64,000 nt of DNA from Bordetella parapertussis (GTDB lineage: Bacteria; Pseudomonadota; Gammaproteobacteria; Burkholderiales; Casimicrobiaceae), in contig CALQLA020000003.1 in NCBI GenBank assembly GCA_943331295.2, forward strand, positions 62,001 through 126,000, written 5' to 3'. A model generated the notes under the pieces. It made no database searches. It was not told the origin of the DNA and was given only the letters and a program-made list of their open reading frames with translations. Of the stretch, positions 19,773 through 28,955 are shown in pieces. The stretch's first letter is position 1. Each line of letters starts with the position of its first letter. The translations under genes and the position numbers were made by a program.

Positions 19773-21503
19773 ATGGCCAAGCCCCGCAGGCAACCGAGCG
19801 AACTCCGCAGCCATCGCTGGTTCGGCGCGAGCGACCTCCGGTCCTTCGGGCACCGCTCGCGCATCGCGCAGATGGGCTATTCGCGCGCCGACTACGCCGG
19901 CAAGCCCGTGATCGCGATCATCAACACGTGGAGCGACATCAACCCCTGCCAGAGCCACTTCCGCGCCCGCGCCGAGGAGGTGAAGCGCGGCATCTGGCAG
20001 GCGGGCGGCTTTCCGCTGGAAATGCCGGCGATCTCGCTGTCGGAACCGTTCCAGAAGCCGACGACGATGCTCTATCGCAACCTGCTCGCGATGGAGACCG
20101 AGGAGCTCCTGCGCGGCTATCCCGCCGACGGCTGCGTGCTGATGGGCGGCTGCGACAAGACGACGCCGGGCCTCGTGATGGGCGCGCTGTCGATGAACCT
20201 GCCGGCGATCTACCTGCCGGCGGGGCCGATGCTGCGCGGCGACTTCCGGGGCGGCTTCCTGGGCAGCGGCAGCGACACCTGGAAGTACTGGGCTGAACTG
20301 CGCGCCGGCACCATCACCGAGGCCGACTGGAAGGGCGTCGAGGAAGGCATCGCGCGCTCCCCTGGCCACTGCATGACGATGGGCACCGCGTCGACGATGA
20401 CCTCTGCCGCCGAGGCGATGGGGCTCACGCTGCCGGGCGCCGCGTCGATCCCGGCGCCCGATTCGCGGCACGCGCAGATGGCGACGGCGACCGGCCGCCG
20501 CATCGTCGACATGGTGTGGGAGGACCTCCGTCCCCGCGACATCGTCGACGCCCGCGCGATCGACAACGCGGTCACCACGGTGCTGGCGCTGGGCGGATCG
20601 ACCAACGCGATCGTCCACCTGATCGCGATCGCGCGCCGCGCCGGCGTGCCGCTCGACCTCGCGCGCTTCGACGCGCTCGCGCGGCGGACGCCGGTGCTCG
20701 CCAACATCCGGCCGGCCGGCGCGTACCTGATGGAAGACTTCTTCTACGCCGGCGGCCTCACCGGCCTCCTCGCCCGGCTGCCCGACCTCCTCGACGGGAC
20801 GGCGCCGACGGTGAGCGGCCGGACGCTGGCGGAGAACATCGCGGGCGCCGAGGTCTACAACGACGATGTGATACGGACCCGCGCCAATCCGCTGGTGGCC
20901 TGCGACGGGCTCGCCGTGCTGCACGGCAACCTCGCGCCGGACGGTGCCGTGATCAAGCCGCCGGCGATGGAAGCCGCGCTGCAGCGGCACACCGGCCGCG
21001 CCGTGGTGTTCCGCGACTACGACGACATGGCCGCGCGCATCGACGACCCGGCGCTCGATGTCGACCGCGACTGCGTGATCGTGCTGCAGGGTGCGGGCCC
21101 GCAGGGCGCCCCCGGGATGCCCGAGTGGGGCCAGCTGCCGATCCCGCAGAAGCTGCTGCGCGAGGGCGTGCGCGACATGGTGCGCATCTCCGACGCGAGG
21201 ATGAGCGGCACCAGCTACGGCGCGTGCGTGCTGCACGTGGCGCCCGAGTCACACGTCGGCGGGCCACTGGCGCTCGTCCGCGACGGCGACCTGATTGAGC
21301 TCGACGTGCCCGCGCGCCGGCTCGCGCTCAAGGTGAGCGACGCGGAACTCGCAGCGCGGCGCGCGGCATGGACCCCGCCGCCGGCGCGCTATTCGCGCGG
21401 CTTCGGCGCGCTGTACCTCGAACACGTGACGCAGGCCGACCAGGGCTGCGATTTCGACTTCCTGGAGGCGGGCGCGGCCACGCCCGACCCGGACATCCAC
21501 TGA
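19773..21503 (+). CDS. IlvD/Edd-family dehydratase, probably L-arabinonate dehydratase
   Basis: A 576-residue Fe-S dehydratase of sugar acids. Cluster ligands are seen in [21 protein letters not shown] and [14 protein letters not shown]. The C-terminal domain carries the catalytic-region segment [23 protein letters not shown]. The [14 protein letters not shown] start and the 570-580 length fit the arabinonate/xylonate dehydratase branch (EC 4.2.1.25 type) better than IlvD (about 560-615 with a different N-terminus) or Edd. It would convert L-arabinonate (or a similar aldonate) to the 2-keto-3-deoxy acid. No other pathway gene is beside it; the adjacent tricarboxylate-type binding protein is broken. 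Confidence 0.85.
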   Translation: MAKPRRQPSELRSHRWFGASDLRSFGHRSRIAQMGYSRADYAGKPVIAIINTWSDINPCQSHFRARAEEVKRGIWQAGGFPLEMPAISLSEPFQKPTTMLYRNLLAMETEELLRGYPADGCVLMGGCDKTTPGLVMGALSMNLPAIYLPAGPMLRGDFRGGFLGSGSDTWKYWAELRAGTITEADWKGVEEGIARSPGHCMTMGTASTMTSAAEAMGLTLPGAASIPAPDSRHAQMATATGRRIVDMVWEDLRPRDIVDARAIDNAVTTVLALGGSTNAIVHLIAIARRAGVPLDLARFDALARRTPVLANIRPAGAYLMEDFFYAGGLTGLLARLPDLLDGTAPTVSGRTLAENIAGAEVYNDDVIRTRANPLVACDGLAVLHGNLAPDGAVIKPPAMEAALQRHTGRAVVFRDYDDMAARIDDPALDVDRDCVIVLQGAGPQGAPGMPEWGQLPIPQKLLREGVRDMVRISDARMSGTSYGACVLHVAPESHVGGPLALVRDGDLIELDVPARRLALKVSDAELAARRAAWTPPPARYSRGFGALYLEHVTQADQGCDFDFLEAGAATPDPDIH

Positions 21504-21534
21504 CCCCGGCCTCGCGCCGATCGGTGCCTCGTCC

Positions 21535-22023
21535 CTGAACACGACCCGCCGCCGCACCCTCGAACGCCTCGTCGCCGCGGGCCTCGCCGGCCTCTGCTGC
21601 GGCGCCGGCGGCGCGCTCGCCGCCGACGCCTGGCCGACGCGGCCCATCACCTACGTCGTGCCGTTCACGCTGGTCGCATTCCTGCCCAACGTGCTGATCG
21701 TGAATCCGAACCTGGGCGTCAACTCGGTGCAGGATCTCATCGCACTGCTGAAGCGCGATCCGTCCAAGCGCAGCTTCGCGTCGTCCGGTTCGGGCACCTC
21801 GACCCACCTGACCGGCGAACTCTTCGCCGACGTGATCGGCGTGCCGCTCACCCACATCCCGTACAAGGGCACGCCGCCCGCGATGCAGGACGTGGTAGGC
21901 GGGCAGGTGCCGTTCATGTTCGACCAGATGACGGCGGCCGTGCAACTCGCGCAGGCGGGCAAGCTCAAGGTGATCGCGACCACCGCCGGCAAGCGCACCA
22001 CGCTCGATCCCGACCTGCCGACG
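21535..22023 (+). pseudogene. Bug/TTT-type periplasmic binding protein, deleted remnant
   Basis: The frame reads a Tat-like signal (LNTTRRRTLERLVAAGLAGL), then AWPTRPITYVVPFT, then jumps to LVAFLPNVLIVNPNLGVNSV. In intact Bug proteins about 60 residues (PGGTTD and the following lobe) lie between these segments, so an in-frame internal deletion is evident. The middle part is good (RSFASSGSGTSTHLTGELF, HIPYKGTPPAMQDVVGGQV) but stops at KRTTLDPDLPT, where about 70 C-terminal residues are missing. From about 22024 the frame enters antisense sequence of another decayed gene and ends at 22104. No ATG or GTG start precedes the signal sequence. It lies right behind the aldonate dehydratase gene. Confidence 0.85.
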
Positions 22024-22340
22024 CGCGTGGTGACGACGAGCGCGCCCGCGGCCATCGCTTCCATCGCCGAGATGCACGACGTCTCGGCAAACGTGCACGG
22101 GTAGGCGAGCACGTCGACCGCGGCCATCGCCGGCGCGAGATCGGCCTGCGGCAGCGGGCCGATGTACTCGGCACCGGCCAGCGCGCGGGTACGGTCGTAC
22201 GGCGGCGCATAGGGATCGGTGGCGAGACGGCGTTGCGCAGCACGCGCATGTCGTCCCGCGGAACGCCCAGCGCGCGGGCGTAGCAGCGGCGTGTCGGCAT
22301 CGTAGTCCCAGCCCATCGGATCGACAAAGGCTATCTTCAC
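22024..22340 (-). pseudogene. Glycosyltransferase remnant
   Basis: On the minus strand the frame starts MKIAFVDPMGWDYDADTPLL, a typical glycosyltransferase N-terminus. It then breaks: ALGVPRDDMRVLRNAVSP continues in another frame, and DPYAPPYDRTRALAGAEYIG returns to the first frame. The conserved C-terminal donor-binding region follows (VLAYPCTFAETSCISAMEAM, GALVVTTRVG) and stops abruptly at 22024. Beyond that point lies reverse-complemented Bug sequence. Only about 105 residues of an expected 400 or so remain, in three pieces, so this is a dead gene. Confidence 0.8.
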
Positions 22341-22428
22341 GGCGATCGGCGCATGGCGGTCGGGCCGGAATTATACTTCGCGCTCGCAGGCGGCAGGCGG
22401 TGCGCGCCCCCTGCCGGAGAGGACGACG

Positions 22429-22980
22429 ATGCGAATTCGATGCCCATGGGCCGAGGGCGATCCGCTGCTTGCCCGGTACCACGACGAGGAGTGGGGCGTG
22501 CCCGAGCACGACAGCCGCGCGCTCTGGGAGAAGCTGATGCTGGACGGCTTCCAGGCGGGGCTCGCGTGGATCACGATCCTCCGGAAGCGCGACGCCTTCC
22601 GCGCGGCGTTCCGGGGCTTCGTGCCCGAGATCGTCGCGCGCTTCGACGAGGGCGACGTCGCGCGCCTCGTCGCCGATGCGGGCATCGTCCGCTCGCGCGC
22701 GAAGATCGAGGCAACGATAGGCAACGCCCGTGCCTGCCTCGCGATGGCCGCGGCCGGCGAGGATTTCGCCACGTTCGCGTGGAGCTTCGCCGGGGGGCGC
22801 GGAATCGTCGGCAGCGGCGACGTCCCGACCCGCACGCCGGTGTCGGAGGCGCTGTCCGCAGCGCTGAAGGCGCGCGGATTCAAGTTCGCCGGACCGGTGA
22901 TCGTCTACGCCTGGATGCAGGCAACGGGCATCGTCGACGATCACGCGACCGGGTGTTTCCGGCGCGCGGGGCAGGCCTAG
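22429..22980 (+). CDS. tag: DNA-3-methyladenine glycosylase I
   Basis: A 183-residue base-excision repair enzyme that removes 3-methyladenine from DNA. Family features visible are the N-terminal RCPWAEGDPLLARYHDEEWG, with the zinc-binding Cys and later His, then LWEKLMLDGFQAGLAWITIL (helix-hairpin-helix region with the purine-binding glutamate) and the C-terminal KFAGPVIVYAWMQATGIVDDHATGCF with its zinc ligands. Length is normal. The ATG follows GGAGAGG. It stands alone next to the pseudogene scar. Confidence 0.93.
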   Translation: MRIRCPWAEGDPLLARYHDEEWGVPEHDSRALWEKLMLDGFQAGLAWITILRKRDAFRAAFRGFVPEIVARFDEGDVARLVADAGIVRSRAKIEATIGNARACLAMAAAGEDFATFAWSFAGGRGIVGSGDVPTRTPVSEALSAALKARGFKFAGPVIVYAWMQATGIVDDHATGCFRRAGQA

Positions 22981-23249
22981 CCCGCAGTCCTACGGGGCAT
23001 CGACGAGGGTCCCGCGCGGGCGCCCCGGGGCGGTGCTGATAAAATTCGCGTTGGATGTCCCGGCCGCAGCACCCGTCGCGACGCTCGCGACCGCCGGCCG
23101 GGAGCGCGCTGTGGGACGACTGCGCGCAGCACGGGCACGCGGCATGGCAACCGGACCGCCCCTGGCGGCTCCTCCCGACCTCCGAAACAAACCCCGATGC
23201 GCGCCGCGATTCACCGTTCCCCCCAACGTCATACGAAAGGATGCCCACG

Positions 23250-23726
23250 ATGTCAAACATTGGCGCGGTACTGAAGCAGGAAATCGCGCGGGTTTCCCGC
23301 CGCGAGATTCGCACCCAGGTCGAGACCATCCGCAAGGCGTCGGCGCAGTACCGCCGGCACATCGCTGCGCTGCGACGGCAGCTGGAGATGCTCGAGCGCC
23401 AGATCGCGCTGTTCCAGCGCGGCGCGAAGAGCCGCGTGGCCGCGGCGGCGGACGAAGCCGAGCCGCAGAAGGTGCGCTTCGTCGCCAAGGGCCTCGTCTC
23501 GCAGCGCGCCCGGCTCGGCCTGTCGGCCTCGGACTACGGCCGCCTCGTCGGCGTGAGCTCGCAGTCGATCTACAACTGGGAGCAGGGCCACGCGACCCCG
23601 CGCGCCGGGCAGTTGCGCACGCTCGCCACCCTCCGCGGCATCGGCAAGCGGGAGGCACAGCAGCGGCTCGACCAGCTCGCCCCGAGAACCGTTTCGCAGC
23701 GCGCGCCGAAGACCGCCGGCGACTGA
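23250..23726 (+). CDS. XRE-type helix-turn-helix protein with N-terminal coiled coil
   Basis: A 158-residue putative DNA-binding protein. Residues about 10-60 form a long, charged amphipathic helix (RTQVETIRKASAQYRRHIAALRRQLEMLE), probably a coiled-coil dimeriser. Residues 85-135 hold a Cro/XRE-like HTH (LGLSASDYGRLVGVSSQSIYNWEQGHATPR). The start at 23250 has GAAAGGA seven bases before it; the ATG at 23241 is too close to that site. Similar proteins are found as lone genes in betaproteobacteria, sometimes annotated as phage-like or antitoxin-like regulators, but no toxin gene is adjacent here. The target is unknown. Confidence 0.75.
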   Translation: MSNIGAVLKQEIARVSRREIRTQVETIRKASAQYRRHIAALRRQLEMLERQIALFQRGAKSRVAAAADEAEPQKVRFVAKGLVSQRARLGLSASDYGRLVGVSSQSIYNWEQGHATPRAGQLRTLATLRGIGKREAQQRLDQLAPRTVSQRAPKTAGD

Positions 23727-23853
23727 CGGCGCCCCCCCCGACGCGCGGCCGGGCGGGGTGGCGCGGCGCGGTGCCGCTTCATTGCCGCAGATCAACGCGC
23801 CGGCGCGTCGCTGCGTGAATAATCTCGTTTTCACCCGCCTACCCCCCGCGACC

Positions 23854-25125
23854 ATGCTGCCGTCCCGACGTTCGCCCGGCGCCGCCCCCGGCGCTCCAGC
23901 CGGCGCGCGCCGCTTGCTCACCCGCGGGCTCGTCGCCGTCGCGGTGGTCGCCGCGGCCCTCTGGCTGTTCCGCAACGCGATCTTCGGCACGCCGGTAGAC
24001 GTCCACGCCGTCACGCGCGGCGATCTCCTCGCGACGGTGGTGGCGAGCGGCCGCGTGACCACCGCGCAGCGAGTCTCGGTCGGCACCGTGATCATGGGTT
24101 CCGTGGCGCGGATTCCGGTGGCCGAGGGCCAGCGCGTGCGCCAGGGCGACGTGCTGATCGTCCTCGACGATCGCGACGAGCGCGCAGCCGCCCAGCAGGC
24201 GCAGGCGGCGATCGACCAGGCCGAGGCGAGGCACGCGCAGATTCGCGCCGTCGGGCTGCCCGCCGCGACGCAGGCACTGCGCCAGGCGCAGGCGAACCTG
24301 CAGCTCGCGCGGCAGCAGTACGAGCGCAACGCGAACCTGCGGGAGAAGGGCTTCATCAGCCAGTCGGCGGTCGACGACGTGAAGCGCAACCTCGACGTCG
24401 CCGAAAGCCAGGTCGCCGCAGCGGAACTCCAGGTGCGGACGAACGGGCCCGACGGCAGCGACGTCCTCGTCGCGCAGGCCGCGCTCGCGCAGGCGCGCGC
24501 CTCGCTGGCCGCGGCCTCGGCGCGGCTCGCGCAGAAGGTGATCCGCGCGCCGGCCGACGGCACGCTGATCGCCCGCAACATCGAGCCCGGCGACGTCGCC
24601 GCGCCGGGCAAGGAGCTGATGGCGCTGGCGCCCGAGAGCGAGACGCAGATCGTCGTCCAGATCGACGAGAAGAACCTCGCGCAGCTGAAGCTCGGGCAGA
24701 AGGCCCTCGCCTCAGCCGACTCGTACCCGAACCAGCGCTTCGCCGCGGAACTCTTCTACATCAATCCCGGCATCGACGCGCTGCGCGGCGCCGTCGGGGT
24801 GAAGCTCCGCGTGCCCGACCCGCCGGCCTACCTGCGGCAGGACATGACGGTGTCGGTCGACATCGAGGTCGCGCGGCGCACCGCGGTGCTGGTCGCGCGC
24901 TCCGATACGGTGTTCGACCTGACCGGCCCCCGGCCGTGGGTGCTCGCCGTCGCCGACGGCCGCGCGACGAAGAAGCCGGTGACGCCCGGCGCGCGCGGCG
25001 AGGGGCAGGTCGAGATCGTCGCCGGCGTCGCCGCGGGTGAGCTGCTCATCCCCACCGTCGCCGAAGTGCGGCCCGGACAGCGCGTGCGTGTCGTCGCCGC
25101 CGGGGTCGGCGGCACCGGGCCGTGA
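23854..25125 (+). CDS. Efflux periplasmic adaptor (MacA/HlyD family)
   Basis: A 423-residue membrane-fusion protein. One N-terminal membrane anchor (LVAVAVVAAALWLFRNAIF) is followed by a lipoyl half-motif (VASGRVTTAQRVSVGTVIMG). A long alpha-hairpin region comes next (AAAQQAQAAIDQAEARHAQI to LAQARASLAAASARLAQK), then the second lipoyl half (VIRAPADGTLIARNIEPGDV) and beta-barrel and membrane-proximal domains. The start at 23854 is the best match to the anchor position; a longer frame from 23758 is possible. The stop overlaps the next gene's GTG by four bases, so the set is translationally coupled. It bridges the ABC permease to an outer-membrane channel not encoded here. Confidence 0.9.
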   Translation: MLPSRRSPGAAPGAPAGARRLLTRGLVAVAVVAAALWLFRNAIFGTPVDVHAVTRGDLLATVVASGRVTTAQRVSVGTVIMGSVARIPVAEGQRVRQGDVLIVLDDRDERAAAQQAQAAIDQAEARHAQIRAVGLPAATQALRQAQANLQLARQQYERNANLREKGFISQSAVDDVKRNLDVAESQVAAAELQVRTNGPDGSDVLVAQAALAQARASLAAASARLAQKVIRAPADGTLIARNIEPGDVAAPGKELMALAPESETQIVVQIDEKNLAQLKLGQKALASADSYPNQRFAAELFYINPGIDALRGAVGVKLRVPDPPAYLRQDMTVSVDIEVARRTAVLVARSDTVFDLTGPRPWVLAVADGRATKKPVTPGARGEGQVEIVAGVAAGELLIPTVAEVRPGQRVRVVAAGVGGTGP

Positions 25126-26355
25126 ACCCGTTCGCGCTGTTCGAGTGCATCGTCGCGTTCCGCTTCATGCGCGAGGGCCTCGTGCAGACGTTCCTCATCA
25201 TCTTCGGCGTGGCGCTGGGCGGCGGCGTGATCATCTTCATGTCGGCGCTGCTGGGCGGGCTGCAGGCGAACATCGTGCGCCGCACGCTCAACTACCAGGC
25301 GCCGATCCAGGTCCTCGCTCCCGACCGCGTGGCGCGGCCTCTTCGTGCCGGTACCGGCGCCGGCGGCGACGACCCGGCGGTGACGGCGCAGATCCAGCCG
25401 CGGTCGCAGCAGCTGCGCTCGGTCAACCAGTGGCAGAAGGTGCGCGCCGAGATCGAGCGGATGGACGACGTCGTGGGCGTGACCCCGGTCGCCGCGGGCC
25501 CCGGCTTCGTGCGCCGCGGCGATGCGGTGAAGGCGGTGTCGATCACCGGCATCGACGCCGCGTCGTACTTCGAGGTGATCGCGCTGCCCGACAAGATCGT
25601 CGCCGGGCGCCAGGACCTGGGGCCGATCGACATCATCGTCGGCACCGAGCTCGCCAGGGACCTGGGGATCGGCATCGGCGACAAGCTGTTCCTCGCCACC
25701 GCCAACGGTGCCACGTCGACCCTCACCGTGAGCGGCATCTTCGAATTCGGCAACAAGGGCGTCGACGGCCGCAACGTCTACGTCGCGCTGCGCACCGCGC
25801 AGAGCCTGCTCGACCTGCCCGGCGGCGCGACGAGCCTCGAGGTCAAGGTGCGCGAGCCGTTCGCGGCGGAGGCGATCGCGCAGCGGATTCGCGACGCCTC
25901 GGACCTGAAGGTCGAAAGCTGGGTCCGCACCAACGCGCAGTTCTTCAGCGCAATGGCCGCGCAGGTCCTCGCCAACACGCTGATCCGGGTGTTCGTGGGG
26001 CTCACCGTCGCGCTGGGGATCGCGAGCGTGCTGGTGGTGTCGGTGCAGCAGAAGTCGAAGGAGATCGGGATCCTGCGGGCGATGGGCACGACGCGGGCGC
26101 GGGTACTGCGCGTGTTCCTGATCCAGGGCGGCTTCATGGGCCTCACCGGGTCGCTGTTCGGGTCGCTGCTGGCGTGGGGCTTCCTGCTCCTGTGGCGCGG
26201 CGTCGCGCGGAACGCGGACGGCTCGCCGCTCTTCGTCGTCGTGATCGAGCCGTCGCTGTTCGCGCTGGCCTGCGCCGGCGCGACGCTCGTCGGCATCCTC
26301 TCGGCCGTGGTGCCCGCGCGGCGCGCGGCGCAACTCGATCCCGCGGTGGCGATCC

Positions 26356-26363
<8 letters not shown>
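25122..26363 (+). CDS. MacB/FtsX-like ABC transporter permease
   Basis: A 413-residue inner-membrane protein with the four-helix MacB-type topology. The first membrane helix is near residue 20-45 ([21 protein letters not shown]), followed by a periplasmic MacB_PCD-like domain up to about residue 280. Three more helices follow within the FtsX domain ([60 protein letters not shown]). [23 protein letters not shown] is the characteristic coupling region facing the ATPase. The GTG start overlaps the adaptor stop (GTGA). It resembles DevC-type permeases with a separate ATPase. Confidence 0.9.
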
Positions 26364-27084
<721 letters not shown>

Positions 27085-27115
27085 GCCGCCGCCGGGACGC
27101 GAGGCGGCCGGCGGT

Positions 27116-27613
27116 TCAGTCGGCGTCGAGCGCGCGCACCGCGAGCGCGAAGGGCCCGGCGGCGCCGTCGGCGATCATCAGCCCCGCCTGCCGGACGCGC
27201 GCCGGATCGAGCGGCGCCGCGCCGGCGACCACGCGACCGCGGAACGTCGGGCGGAACGCCGCGAGCGGCAGGCGCACGACGGTCCACGTGCCGGCCGGCG
27301 GCACGAATGCCGCCTGGTAGTTGATGCCGTCGAAACCGTCGTCGGTGCGCAGGTTGAGCTTGTAGCGGCGGCCGTCGCCGCGCACCTCGAGCGCGTACCC
27401 CGTGGCGCCGGCCGCCCCGAGGTCGCGCGGCGCCGAGCGCACCGACGCGAAGCCGCCGTTGTTGGCGAGCGACACCACGCCTTCGAACAGCGCGTGACCC
27501 TGCGGGTCGAATGCAAGCCGCGAGCGCGACAGGCCGCCCATCACCCCGTCGTCGATGGCCGACCACGCCGCCACCGCGCCTTCCCCGTCGAACCGGAACA
27601 ATGCCTTCGCCAT
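27116..27613 (-). CDS. CIA30 family protein
   Basis: A 165-residue protein of the complex-I-intermediate-associated CIA30 family. Family hallmarks visible are the N-terminal WSAIDDGVMGGLSRSRLAF, then FEGVVSLANNGGFASVRS and YALEVRGDGRRYKLNLRTDD. A jelly-roll beta fold is expected. No signal peptide. Mitochondrial relatives help assemble respiratory complex I; bacterial members have no settled role. Start at 27613 gives the family N-terminus (MAKALFRFDGEG); the longer frame upstream crosses the aroG leader and is not credible. It converges with the ABC exporter and diverges from aroG. Confidence 0.88.
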   Translation of the reverse strand: MAKALFRFDGEGAVAAWSAIDDGVMGGLSRSRLAFDPQGHALFEGVVSLANNGGFASVRSAPRDLGAAGATGYALEVRGDGRRYKLNLRTDDGFDGINYQAAFVPPAGTWTVVRLPLAAFRPTFRGRVVAGAAPLDPARVRQAGLMIADGAAGPFALAVRALDAD

Positions 27614-27779
27614 GCCCGCATTGTCGGGCCCCGGGCGGCCGCCCGCAACGCGCCAGCGGCCGGAGCACTCGCGGCGCGCGGCGGCAGGCGGGGCGGCCGC
27701 GTCGGTATACTTGGCGTGACCCGATTCGGGCGGGCCGCGATCGCGGCCCGCCGCCCGCAATCCCCCGGATGCCCTCGCC

Positions 27780-28862
27780 ATGACCCAGCACACGCCTCTC
27801 GAAATGCTGCTCGACAACGTCAACGTCGCGAGCATGATCGAGATTCCCTCGCCCCAGGACGTGCAGGACCGCCTGGTGCTCACCGCCACCGCGGCGCAGA
27901 CGGTGCTCGACGGCCGTGCCGCGTTGCGGGCGATCCTCGACCGCGAGGATCCGCGGCTCTTCGTCGTCGTCGGGCCGTGCTCGATCCACGACCCCGATGC
28001 CGCCCTCGAATACGCCGGCCGCCTCGCCCGCCTCGCCGCCGACGTGCGCGACACGATGGTGCTGGTGATGCGCGTCTATTTCGAGAAGCCGCGCACGTCG
28101 GTCGGCTGGAAGGGCTATGTCAACGACCCGTTCATGGACGACTCGTTCCGGATCGACGAGGGCCTGCTCCGCGCGCGGCGCCTGCTGATGGACCTGGCCG
28201 AGATGGGGCTGCCGACGGGCTCCGAGGCGCTCGACCCGATCTGCCCGCAATACCTGTCCGAGCTCATCAGCTGGTATGCGATCGGCGCCCGCACCAGCGA
28301 ATCGCAGACGCATCGCGAGATGGCGAGCGGGCTGTCGGCGCCGGTCGGATTCAAGAACGGCACCGACGGCGGCCTCGACGTCGCGGTCAACGCGATCCGG
28401 GCCGCGTCGCAGCCGCACGGCTTCCTGGGCGTGAACCAGGCCGGACGAACCAGCGTCATCCGCTCGAAGGGCAATGCCTACGGACACCTCGTGCTGCGCG
28501 GCGGCGGCGGCCGGCCGAACTACGACACGGTGAGCGTCCGCCTCGCCGAGGAAGCCCTCGCCAAGGCGGGGCTCGCCCCCAACATCGTCGTCGACTGCTC
28601 GCACGCCAACTCGATGAAGGACTACCGGCTGCAGGCGCTGGTGTTCGACGACTGCGTGCGGCAGGTCGTCGCCGGCAACCGGTCGCTCGTGGGCCTCATG
28701 CTGGAGTCGAATCTCGAGGCCGGCAACCAGGCGATTCCCGCCGACCGGACGCAGCTTCGGCGCGGCGTGTCGGTCACCGACGCCTGCATCGACTGGGCGA
28801 CGACCGAGGACCTGCTGCGCCGCGCCCACGCGGCGCTCGGCCCGGAGCTCGGCCCGCGCTGA
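27780..28862 (+). CDS. aroG: 3-deoxy-7-phosphoheptulonate synthase (class I)
   Basis: A 360-residue DAHP synthase that joins phosphoenolpyruvate and erythrose 4-phosphate, the first step of aromatic amino-acid synthesis. Family motifs are plain: VVVGPCSIHDPDAALEYA (metal-binding Cys), MRVYFEKPRTSVGWKG, GARTSESQTHREMASGLSAP, VGFKNGTDG and IVVDCSHANSMKDYR. The N-terminal 35 residues that form the feedback site are present (TPLEMLLDNVNVASMIEIPS), so it should be allosteric, but which amino acid inhibits it cannot be read with confidence. It stands alone on its strand. Confidence 0.94.
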   Translation: MTQHTPLEMLLDNVNVASMIEIPSPQDVQDRLVLTATAAQTVLDGRAALRAILDREDPRLFVVVGPCSIHDPDAALEYAGRLARLAADVRDTMVLVMRVYFEKPRTSVGWKGYVNDPFMDDSFRIDEGLLRARRLLMDLAEMGLPTGSEALDPICPQYLSELISWYAIGARTSESQTHREMASGLSAPVGFKNGTDGGLDVAVNAIRAASQPHGFLGVNQAGRTSVIRSKGNAYGHLVLRGGGGRPNYDTVSVRLAEEALAKAGLAPNIVVDCSHANSMKDYRLQALVFDDCVRQVVAGNRSLVGLMLESNLEAGNQAIPADRTQLRRGVSVTDACIDWATTEDLLRRAHAALGPELGPR

Positions 28863-28955
28863 AAATAATCGCGTCGCGGCCCGCGGCAGGCGCGCGCGGG
28901 GCCGCCCAAGCGTGCCGGCCGGGCGTATGATTTCGCACTGGAGGGGGGCTGCTCG

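Noticed and set aside
16257-21236. 1,659-codon open frame on the minus strand
   Set aside because: It lies antisense to topB and the dehydratase and has low-complexity R/A/D/L/G composition without motifs; a shadow of high third-position GC.
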